Origin: Pelagibacteraceae bacterium
GTDB lineage: Bacteria > Pseudomonadota > Alphaproteobacteria > Pelagibacterales > Pelagibacteraceae
Assembly (NCBI GenBank): GCA_002684895.1
Contig: NYVZ01000023.1
Coordinates: 14,015 to 19,976 of the forward strand
DNA length: 5,962 nucleotides
Reading direction: 5' to 3'
Of this stretch, positions 1-5,300 are shown piece after piece. The translations under genes were made by a program, and so were the position numbers. The notes under the pieces were generated by a model that made no database searches, was not told the origin of the DNA, and saw nothing but the letters and a program-made list of their open reading frames with translations. Within the stretch, counting starts at the first letter, position 1. Every line of letters begins with the position of its first letter.

Positions 1-501
1 GTGGATCACGCAGGTGAAAGAGGTGCGGTAAATATTTATGATGGTCAACTTCTTGCCTTGCAATTACTTAAATCAGATCCAGATATGGAAAGTAAAATTT
101 CTGAGATGAAAGAACATGAAAAAGAACATCTAAAATATTTCGAGCAACAACTTGCGGAGAGAAAGGTGAGGCCAACATTGCTATTGCCACTATGGGACAT
201 GCTTGGTGTTAGTTTGGGTTTCGTTACAGGTATTATGGGAAAAAAAGCAACTATGTTATGTACAGCCTCGGTTGAGGAAGTTATAGATAAACATTATCAA
301 TCCCAAATTCAATACTTAGAAACAGAGGAAACAGAAGAAAAAGATTTATTAAAAAAAATCAAAAAATTTAGACAAGATGAGCTAGAACATAGAGACATAG
401 CATATGAAGAGGGTGCTACAAAAGAAGGTCCTTTCTTTTTTTTAGACGCGATAATTAAAGCAGGTTCCAGAATTGCAATTGAGGTTGCAAAAAAAATTTA
501 A
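1..501 (+). CDS. coq7: 5-demethoxyubiquinone hydroxylase Coq7 (5' partial)
   Basis: This is a Coq7/Cat5-family di-iron, ferritin-like monooxygenase. The family hydroxylates 5-demethoxyubiquinol in the penultimate step of aerobic ubiquinone synthesis, as a peripheral protein on the inner membrane. The di-iron ligands are all visible in the 166 residues present: Glu6 (in DHAGERGA), Glu40 with His43 (EKEH), Glu92 (in VEEVIDKHY) and Glu127 with His130 (ELEH). His98-Tyr99 match the conserved His-Tyr pair near the active site. The helix around residues 59-80 (LLLPLWDMLG) is the usual hydrophobic membrane-contact surface. The GTG at position 1 is most likely an internal valine, because family members have a short N-terminal helix before the (R)VDHAGE motif; perhaps 10-20 residues lie outside the window. 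It ends in TAA directly against the stop codon of the convergent HNH gene. An 8-A run lies at 351-358. The identity is secure; only the true start is unseen. Confidence 0.95.
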   Translation: MDHAGERGAVNIYDGQLLALQLLKSDPDMESKISEMKEHEKEHLKYFEQQLAERKVRPTLLLPLWDMLGVSLGFVTGIMGKKATMLCTASVEEVIDKHYQSQIQYLETEETEEKDLLKKIKKFRQDELEHRDIAYEEGATKEGPFFFLDAIIKAGSRIAIEVAKKI

Positions 502-1071
502 TTAAGGTTCTAGTTTAACGTCCCAATATAAATAATCTAACCAGCTTTGGTGCAAAAAGTTTGGAGGAAATGTTCTGCCATTCCTGTGCAACTGTTCCTC
601 GGTTGGTTTATAAGGTTTAATTTTAGGTATCATTCCACAATCTTTTGGCATCTTGCCCCCTTTTTTAACATTACATGGTGAACAAGCTGTAGCCACGTTT
701 TCCCACGTTGTTTGTCCACCTAATGATTTTGGAAGCACATGATCAAAGGTTAAATTTTTTCTATTCCCGCAATATAAGCATGTAAACCTATCTCTTAAAA
801 AAACATTAAATCTAGTGAAATTTGGATATTCAGAAGGTTTTATAAATTGTTTGAGCGATATTACACTTGGAAGCTTCATAGAAAATGACGGACTTCTAAT
901 TTCTCTATCATATTCTGATACAATATTTACCCTATTTAGGAAAACATCTCTCACCGCATCTTGCCAACTCCAAAGTGATAACGGGTAGTAACTTAAAGGT
1001 CTATAATCTGCATTAAGTACGAGCGCAGGGCATTTTTCAAGTGGCAAGTGTTGACTTGTAGAAGCAATCAT
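502..1071 (-). CDS. Stand-alone HNH endonuclease-family protein with zinc ribbon
   Basis: The product is a 189-aa protein of the chromosomal HNH nuclease family that is widespread in Alphaproteobacteria, with relatives in Cyanobacteria and Actinobacteria. The N-terminal part (residues 14-75, starting CPALVLNADYRPL) is the characteristic non-catalytic domain of this group. The HNH core follows: Cys98-x-x-Cys101, Asp110-His111, Asn125 and Cys130-x-x-Cys133, then the KKGGK stretch. The four cysteines should bind a structural zinc, and His111 would be the metal or general-base residue of the beta-beta-alpha-metal fold. The conserved tail (FPPNFLHQSWLDYLYW) is complete, so the gene looks intact. 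The ATG at 1071 gives the usual short N-terminus; no Shine-Dalgarno sequence is visible. It lies 53 bp downstream of the esterase gene on the same strand and may be co-transcribed with it. No methylase, phage or restriction partner is nearby, so a restriction role is unlikely. The physiological substrate is unknown. The family call is firm; actual nuclease activity is inferred. Confidence 0.9.
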   Translation of the reverse strand: MIASTSQHLPLEKCPALVLNADYRPLSYYPLSLWSWQDAVRDVFLNRVNIVSEYDREIRSPSFSMKLPSVISLKQFIKPSEYPNFTRFNVFLRDRFTCLYCGNRKNLTFDHVLPKSLGGQTTWENVATACSPCNVKKGGKMPKDCGMIPKIKPYKPTEEQLHRNGRTFPPNFLHQSWLDYLYWDVKLEP

Positions 1072-1082
1072 ATGTAAAAAAT

Positions 1083-1096
1083 ATATAAATTTATAT
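1083..1096. repeat. Perfect 14-bp AT palindrome upstream of the HNH gene
   Basis: The sequence ATATAAATTTATAT is an exact inverted repeat centred 18-19 bp upstream of the HNH start codon at 1071, inside the 53-bp gap after the esterase. It contains TATAAA on both strands, so on the minus strand it could act as a -10 element or a small operator for the HNH gene. No good -35 partner is present; the nearest TTG on that strand (TTGCTT) fits poorly. In such AT-rich DNA a palindrome of this kind can easily arise by chance, so any function is speculative. Confidence 0.3.
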
Positions 1097-1124
1097 CTAG
1101 AAGCAAGTTAAACTTATATTAAAT

Positions 1125-1760
1125 TTATTTTTTAATAAAATTTAAACCATCACTTAATCCAGCTGGAGAAATAGCATGTTTCAAATTGTCGTAAACTCTG
1201 AAATCTACATTAAATTTTTTTATCTTTAAAAAATCAACAGCTTTATACATTTCTTCCACTGGAACAATTTCGTCTATATTGCCGTGCAAAAATTTTATTT
1301 TTGGTTTGCTTTTTAGCTGCTCATTAAATAAGTCATAATTAAATATTTTTCCTGAGTAACCAAGGACACCTGCAATTTCCTTTTGTTGGCCTATAGCGTA
1401 CTGAATACTAACCATTGTGCCTTGTGAAAATCCAACCATAAACAAATCCTCTAATTTTAAATTCAATAACTCTAATTTTTTATCTATTAAGCTTTCAAGC
1501 TTTTTGAGTGATATTAGGCTCTCTTCAATTATTTTTTCTTCGTTAGTTTGCATTAAATCAAACCATTCAAAACCATTTGGGTTAATCTGACAAATATTAG
1601 GTGCATTTGGTAAACAAAAATGAGCTTCAGGTAAAAATCTTTGCCAATATGTAGCAATAGATACTAAATCCTTAGCATCAGCTCCATAGCCATGCAAAAT
1701 AAAAACTAATTTGCTGCATTTACCAGATAAATTTTTTAATTCTAAATATTTTAGTGACAT
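1125..1760 (-). CDS. Phospholipase/carboxylesterase-type alpha/beta hydrolase
   Basis: This is a 211-aa serine hydrolase of the Abhydrolase_2 (phospholipase/carboxylesterase, acyl-protein thioesterase-like) family, close to the usual 200-225 aa. The oxyanion-hole motif HGYGAD is at residues 23-28. The nucleophile elbow GFSQG puts the catalytic serine at Ser112. Asp163 (in HGNIDEIVP) and His195 (in LKHAIS) complete the triad. The FCLPNAPN segment at 48-55 and the EWFDL segment at 65-69 are typical family landmarks. There is no signal peptide, so it should be cytosolic and hydrolyse small carboxylic, lysophospholipid or thioester substrates; the natural substrate cannot be read from sequence. 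The ATG at 1760 is chosen because the conserved first strand (LKYLEL) begins directly after it. No Shine-Dalgarno sequence precedes it. It diverges from the HIG1 gene across 42 bp and is followed on the same strand by the HNH gene after 53 bp. Confidence 0.9.
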   Translation of the reverse strand: MSLKYLELKNLSGKCSKLVFILHGYGADAKDLVSIATYWQRFLPEAHFCLPNAPNICQINPNGFEWFDLMQTNEEKIIEESLISLKKLESLIDKKLELLNLKLEDLFMVGFSQGTMVSIQYAIGQQKEIAGVLGYSGKIFNYDLFNEQLKSKPKIKFLHGNIDEIVPVEEMYKAVDFLKIKKFNVDFRVYDNLKHAISPAGLSDGLNFIKK

Positions 1761-1802
1761 TTTTATTATATTTATAACTTTTTTTATGCTACAGACAAAT
1801 AG
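1761..1802. promoter_or_regulatory. Short divergent promoter region, esterase / HIG1
   Basis: These 42 bp are the whole space between two divergent start codons, so they should carry the core promoters in both directions. For the minus strand, TTGTCT (1798 down to 1793) is followed after 16 bp by TATAAA (1776 down to 1771), a plausible sigma-70-type pair that would leave a leader of only a few bases. A perfect TATAAT also reads at 1770 to 1765 on the minus strand but is very close to the ATG. For the plus strand, TATGCT at 1785-1790 is a weak -10 candidate giving a leader of roughly 6 bases. No Shine-Dalgarno sequence exists on either side. The boxes are assigned by eye in AT-rich DNA and are tentative. 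Confidence 0.35.
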
Positions 1803-2006
1803 ATGTCTGAAAATGCGCTAAAGTTTTTTGCAATATTAGCAATGGTTGCAGTAGTAATAGTATTGATAAGAGGTTTAAAAACCTTTTTTGTAGGCGGCGA
1901 TATTAATAGTAAAAAAAAGAGTAACAAATTAATGCAGATGAGAATAATGTTACAATTTTGTGCTATAATTATCTTAATGTCTCTTGCTTATATCATGGGA
2001 AAATAG
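1803..2006 (+). CDS. HIG1-domain twin-transmembrane small protein
   Basis: The product is a 67-aa inner-membrane protein with two hydrophobic helices (about residues 6-24 and 49-65) joined by a short basic loop. The loop holds the HIG1 signature: Ile22-Arg-Gly-Leu25 (IRGL) at the end of helix 1 and Ser40-Asn-Lys-Leu-Met-Gln-Met-Arg47 followed by LQ before helix 2. This is the bacterial form of the family that includes mitochondrial Rcf1/Rcf2, which associate with cytochrome c oxidase; alphaproteobacterial members are known to bind the aa3-type oxidase. A similar role is inferred here. Length and layout are normal for the family. The ATG at 1803 follows a 42-bp gap shared with the divergent esterase gene, with no Shine-Dalgarno sequence. 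The TAG stop is directly followed by the stop codon of the convergent tlpA-like gene, leaving no room for a separate terminator. Confidence 0.88.
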   Translation: MSENALKFFAILAMVAVVIVLIRGLKTFFVGGDINSKKKSNKLMQMRIMLQFCAIIILMSLAYIMGK

Positions 2007-2537
2007 TTATTGTGCATTTATCCAAGAAACAAAAAATGGGTTTGTAAAGTTTAGGTCACCTATAATTCTACCCATCTCTTTACCATCAGAATTTACAATT
2101 AAGGTGATTGGTATACCTCTTAATTTAAGTTCTTTGGTAAGTTTTAATTTATTGTCAAAATGACTAACTAAATTTTTTACTTTTAACTTATTAAAAAATT
2201 TTTCAATCTTATCATATTTAATATTTTCTATATTAATTAATATTATGTTGACCTGACTTCTTGGAATTTGCTGATATAAACTGTCTAATTCTGGTAATTC
2301 CTTTTTGCATGGGGCACACCAGGTCGTCCAAAAATTTATTAATGTTAATTTTGACGAAAAATCATTGAAAATAATAGTATTTCCTTTTTTGTTAATTAAC
2401 TCTAAATCGGGTAAATTTTTTGGCTTTTCATGGAGCACGATATTATTAAATGTTTTAAGGATATTAGGTTGTGAATAAGTATTATTAGTATTAAGTATAA
2501 AAAAAATAATTATTAAAGATAAAATATTACGAAACAT
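2007..2537 (-). CDS. tlpA: TlpA-like exported thiol-disulfide oxidoreductase
   Basis: This 176-aa thioredoxin-fold protein is of the TlpA/ResA/CcmG type. The N-terminal segment (residues 1-22: MFRN, a hydrophobic core, then TYSQ) is a signal peptide or membrane anchor, placing the domain in the periplasm. The redox motif is Trp73-Cys-Ala-Pro-Cys77 (WCAPC), preceded by the strand LINFWTTW; the cis-proline is Pro143 in GIPIT. Family members keep cysteines reduced for cytochrome c or CuA-oxidase assembly; in Bradyrhizobium, TlpA is needed for cytochrome aa3 formation. Which client applies here is inferred, not shown. The frame stays open upstream to 2813, but that extension covers the argH coding start and lacks family similarity, whereas the ATG at 2537 begins a proper signal peptide. 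The gene diverges from argH with 13 bp between starts, an arrangement I recall from other Alphaproteobacteria. It abuts the HIG1 stop codon at its 3' end. Confidence 0.87.
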   Translation of the reverse strand: MFRNILSLIIIFFILNTNNTYSQPNILKTFNNIVLHEKPKNLPDLELINKKGNTIIFNDFSSKLTLINFWTTWCAPCKKELPELDSLYQQIPRSQVNIILINIENIKYDKIEKFFNKLKVKNLVSHFDNKLKLTKELKLRGIPITLIVNSDGKEMGRIIGDLNFTNPFFVSWINAQ

Positions 2538-2550
2538 AAGAATATAATAG
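2538..2550. promoter_or_regulatory. 13-bp divergent gap with TATAAT box next to argH ATG
   Basis: Only 13 bp separate the tlpA and argH start codons. A perfect TATAAT reads on the plus strand at 2543-2548, two bases before the argH ATG at 2551. As a -10 box it would start RNA near 2555, inside argH, so it cannot by itself express the 2551 start. It may be a chance match, or it may indicate that the real start is downstream. Core promoters for both genes must otherwise overlap the neighbouring coding sequence; a TATAAA at 2496-2501 inside tlpA is one candidate for argH. No Shine-Dalgarno sequence is visible for either gene. Confidence 0.3.
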
Positions 2551-3945
2551 ATGAATAGCAAAAAAACTAAAACAAATAAAATTTGGGGTGAAAGAATGAC
2601 GTCAAAACCTTCATATCTTTTAACTAAAATCAATGCTTCGATTGATATTGATAAGAAGCTATATGTACAAGATATACAAGCTTCGACAGCACACTGTAAA
2701 ATGTTAGCAAAACAAAAAATAATTAATAAAGATAAATCAAATAAAATTATTAAAGGTTTAAAAAAAATTGAAAAAGAAATACAACAAAAAAAATTTAAAT
2801 TTTCAACGTTCAACGAAGATATTCATTTAAATATAGAAAAAAGATTGTTTGAGATTATAGGAAACGATGCTGGATTTCTACATATAGCTAGATCTAGAAA
2901 CGACCAGGTAACTACTGATTTTAAGCTTTGGATTATAGAAGCTTCTCAAATATTAAAAAATGAAATTAAAAATTTAATTAAATCAATCTTAAAGTTAGCA
3001 GATAAAAATAAGGAAGTGATGATGCCAGGTTTCACACATTTAAAGAATGCCCAACCAGTTCTATTTTCACATTACTTACTTGCTTATGTTGAAATGTTTA
3101 AAAGAGATTATAAGAAGTTTAGTAATGTTATAAACAATTCGTCTGAAAATCCATTAGGATCTGCAGCTTTAGCTGGAACAAGTTTTAATATAGACAGAAA
3201 TTATACAACTAAATTGTTAAATTTTTTAAAACCTACTGATAATTCAATAGATAGTGTTTCAGATAGAGACTACGCCTTGGAATTTTTATTTGTATCGAGT
3301 TTATGCTCAATGCATTTATCGAGACTTGCAGAGGAAATTATTTTATGGAATTCTGATTTGGTGAACATGATAGCAATTAAAGATAAAATGCTTACTGGTT
3401 CATCTATAATGCCACAGAAAAAAAATCCAGACGGTGCAGAATTGATTAGAGGTAAAACAGGATCTGTTTATGGCTACTTAAATTCACTTTTAGTGACAAT
3501 GAAAGGTTTACCGTTATCTTACTTTAAGGACATGCAAGAAGATAAGAAACCTGTTTTTGAGACTCATGATACTCTCATACTAAATTTGAAAATTGCAAAA
3601 GAACTTATTGAAAATATTGTTCCAAATAAAAATAATATGAAAAAATTTTCTAATGACGGCTTTACTACAGCAACTGATTTTGCAGACTATCTTGTAAAGA
3701 AAGGGTTGAGTTTTAGAGAAGCGCATAAAAAATCTGCAAAACTTGTGAATATTGCTGAGAGAAAAGATATGTCGCTTGATCAATTAAGTTTAAAAGATAT
3801 TAAAAAGATAGATTCATTTATTGAAAAAGACGTATTAAAAATATTAAAAACTGAAAACTCAATTTATTCAAAAAAATCTTACGGTGGAACTTCATTACAA
3901 AATGTTGTTAAAATGCTAAAAAAATTAAAAAAAGAATTTAAATGA
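2551..3945 (+). CDS. argH: Argininosuccinate lyase
   Basis: ArgH cleaves argininosuccinate to arginine and fumarate, the last step of arginine synthesis, as a cytosolic homotetramer of the fumarase/aspartase superfamily. The 464-aa length is normal. Visible motifs in order: IWGER at residues 11-15 (the conserved N-terminal WGxR), ARSRNDQV at 113-120, the THLKNAQP block at 162-169 with His163 as the likely general acid/base partner, and the superfamily signature GSSIMPQKKNP at 283-293, whose flexible loop carries the catalytic serine (Ser284/285). The ATG at 2551 is chosen because the conserved WGxR motif lies before the next Met (residue 16, position 2596), so a start there would remove it. 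The gene is first in a tight plus-strand run: its TGA overlaps the ATG of the small lipoprotein gene (ATGA). It is lysine-rich like its neighbours, which reflects base composition rather than transfer. Confidence 0.96.
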   Translation: MNSKKTKTNKIWGERMTSKPSYLLTKINASIDIDKKLYVQDIQASTAHCKMLAKQKIINKDKSNKIIKGLKKIEKEIQQKKFKFSTFNEDIHLNIEKRLFEIIGNDAGFLHIARSRNDQVTTDFKLWIIEASQILKNEIKNLIKSILKLADKNKEVMMPGFTHLKNAQPVLFSHYLLAYVEMFKRDYKKFSNVINNSSENPLGSAALAGTSFNIDRNYTTKLLNFLKPTDNSIDSVSDRDYALEFLFVSSLCSMHLSRLAEEIILWNSDLVNMIAIKDKMLTGSSIMPQKKNPDGAELIRGKTGSVYGYLNSLLVTMKGLPLSYFKDMQEDKKPVFETHDTLILNLKIAKELIENIVPNKNNMKKFSNDGFTTATDFADYLVKKGLSFREAHKKSAKLVNIAERKDMSLDQLSLKDIKKIDSFIEKDVLKILKTENSIYSKKSYGGTSLQNVVKMLKKLKKEFK

Positions 3946-4055
3946 AAAAATTTTGCACTGTTATAATTTTATCTATAGTCTTATTTTCATCTTGCGGAAA
4001 AAAGGGGCCACCAGTATACCAAGAAAAATCTGAAGCAGTCTATGAACAATCCTAG
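3942..4055 (+). CDS. lptM: LptM-like small lipoprotein (37 aa)
   Basis: This short gene encodes a 37-aa precursor: a basic start (MKK), a hydrophobic signal core (residues 4-15), and Phe-Ser-Ser-Cys18 as lipobox, so Cys18 should be lipidated. The mature peptide is only about 20 residues. Right after the lipidated cysteine comes CGKKGPPVY, matching the CGxKGPLY signature of LptM (YifL) / LppL lipoproteins. In E. coli, LptM helps the LPS translocon protein LptD mature at the outer membrane; a comparable role here is inferred. Position supports the call: lptM/lppL genes lie next to lysA or dapF in many proteobacteria, and lysA begins 11 bp downstream. The ATG overlaps the argH stop codon by 4 bp (ATGA), which suggests translational coupling. 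The E. coli protein is about 67 aa, so the tail here is much reduced. The -3 residue of the lipobox (Phe) is less usual than Leu. Confidence 0.78.
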   Translation: MKKFCTVIILSIVLFSSCGKKGPPVYQEKSEAVYEQS

Positions 4056-4066
4056 AAAATAAAAAA

Positions 4067-5299
4067 ATGGATTTATTAAAATTTAAAAATAAAAAACTGT
4101 ATATAGATAATTTTAAATTAGAGAGTATTCTTAAAAAAAAAGAAACCCCCTTCTATCTTTATTCATTGGACCAGATTAAAAAAAATATTAGACAAGTTAA
4201 ATTATCATTTAAAAATTTTAAACCTCTTATTTGTTATGCAATAAAAGCAAACTCAAATTTAAGTATTCTTAAAGAGTTAAATAAAAGTAACCTGGGAGCT
4301 GATGTCGTATCTATTGGTGAACTTAAATTAGCTTTAAAAGCTGGTGTTAAACCAGATAAAATTGTTTTCTCAGGCGTGGGTAAAACCGACAAAGAAATTA
4401 AATTTGCCATTCAAAAGGGCATTCTATCAATTAATGCAGAATCAAGAAATGAAATTGAATTAATCAATAATATCTCAAAAAAATTAAAAAAAACTACTAA
4501 CATTGGAATTAGAATTAATCCTAATATTAAAGCTAAAACCAATAAAAAAATAGCTACCGGAAATAAAGTAAATAAATTTGGAATTAGTATCTCTGATTTT
4601 TTAAATATAATCCAAGCTAAAAAGAATTATAAAAATATAAATATCTATTTACTTAGTGTTCATATTGGAAGTCAAATTATGGATATCAAAGTTTATAAAA
4701 AAGTTTTAAATTTAGTAAGTAAGGTTTTAATAAAATTAAGAAAACTAAAACATTCAATTAACTACGTAGATTTAGGTGGTGGAATGGGTATACCTTATTT
4801 TAAAAACGATAAAAAATTTAATTTCAAAGATTTTGGTCTTGCAGTAAGTAAATTTTATCAAAAAGAAAAAGTAAAAATAATATTTGAAATCGGGAGATTT
4901 ATTACAGGTAATAGCGGTCTTATTATATCAAAAATTATTTATATTAAAAAAATTAATGATCGCTACTTTATAATCTTAGATACTGGAATGAATGATATGG
5001 CCAGATCAGCAATTTATGACACTTTTCACGAAATCATTCCATTACAAAAAAGTTCTAAAAAATTTAAAAAAAAAATTGAGTTTGTCGGTCCTATCTGTGA
5101 AAGCAGTGATACATTTGGAGTATATAAAAATTACTCATCTCTTAAAGAAGGTGAATATGTTTGTATTACTAATTGTGGAGCCTATGGGAGAACATTGAGT
5201 TCAAATTATAATATGAGACCATTAATAGAAGAGTTAATATTGAGCAATAATAAGCTTAAAACTGTCAGGCTAAGACAAAAAATTGAAGATTTAATTTAA
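4067..5299 (+). CDS. lysA: Diaminopimelate decarboxylase
   Basis: LysA decarboxylates meso-diaminopimelate to L-lysine, the last step of the pathway, using pyridoxal phosphate; it is a cytosolic fold-type III (alanine racemase-like) dimer. The 410-aa length is typical. Lys60 in CYAIKAN forms the PLP Schiff base. His199 in SVHIGSQ, the Gly237-Gly-Gly239 loop and Glu274-Ile-Gly-Arg277 bind PLP and its phosphate. Cys344-Glu345 in GPICESSD and Tyr373 in NCGAYG build the active site across the dimer, and DTGMNDMARSAIYD (305-318) is the family's conserved stretch. The usual EPGR motif reads EIGR here, a mild substitution. The ATG at 4067 lies 11 bp after the lipoprotein stop; no Shine-Dalgarno sequence is present, only an A-rich leader. 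plsC follows after 1 bp. Two long A runs (4133-4141 and 5066-5075) encode in-frame lysines. Confidence 0.96.
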   Translation: MDLLKFKNKKLYIDNFKLESILKKKETPFYLYSLDQIKKNIRQVKLSFKNFKPLICYAIKANSNLSILKELNKSNLGADVVSIGELKLALKAGVKPDKIVFSGVGKTDKEIKFAIQKGILSINAESRNEIELINNISKKLKKTTNIGIRINPNIKAKTNKKIATGNKVNKFGISISDFLNIIQAKKNYKNINIYLLSVHIGSQIMDIKVYKKVLNLVSKVLIKLRKLKHSINYVDLGGGMGIPYFKNDKKFNFKDFGLAVSKFYQKEKVKIIFEIGRFITGNSGLIISKIIYIKKINDRYFIILDTGMNDMARSAIYDTFHEIIPLQKSSKKFKKKIEFVGPICESSDTFGVYKNYSSLKEGEYVCITNCGAYGRTLSSNYNMRPLIEELILSNNKLKTVRLRQKIEDLI

Positions 5300-5300
5300 A

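Noticed and set aside
1..3. GTG at position 1 as the true start of coq7
   Set aside because: The family normally has a short helix and an Arg-Val before DHAGE, so this GTG is most likely an internal valine codon at the window edge.
490..515. Intrinsic terminator at the coq7/HNH junction
   Set aside because: A/T runs are present but no stable GC-containing stem can be drawn; TTAATTAA alone is too weak.
502..1071. HNH gene as a homing endonuclease, phage or restriction gene
   Set aside because: There is no intron or intein boundary, phage gene, methylase or repeat around it, and the protein matches the conserved chromosomal alphaproteobacterial family over its full length.
2596..2598. Later ATG as the start of argH
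   Set aside because: It would remove the conserved N-terminal IWGER motif of argininosuccinate lyase. The upstream ATG at 2551 is preferred despite the odd TATAAT placement.
2538..2813. N-terminal extension of the tlpA frame (open to an upstream Met at 2813)
   Set aside because: It lies wholly antisense to the beginning of argH, has no family similarity that I recognise, and would bury the obvious signal peptide beginning at the Met at 2537.
3580..3783. 67-aa open frame on the minus strand inside argH
   Set aside because: It is antisense to a conserved argH region and is rich in Phe, Ile and Cys, as expected from reading AT-rich lysine codons backwards; no motif or start signal is seen.
4992..5198. 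68-aa open frame on the plus strand inside lysA
   Set aside because: It is an out-of-frame shadow of the conserved lysA C-terminal region (residues about 309-377), with no domain or start signal of its own.
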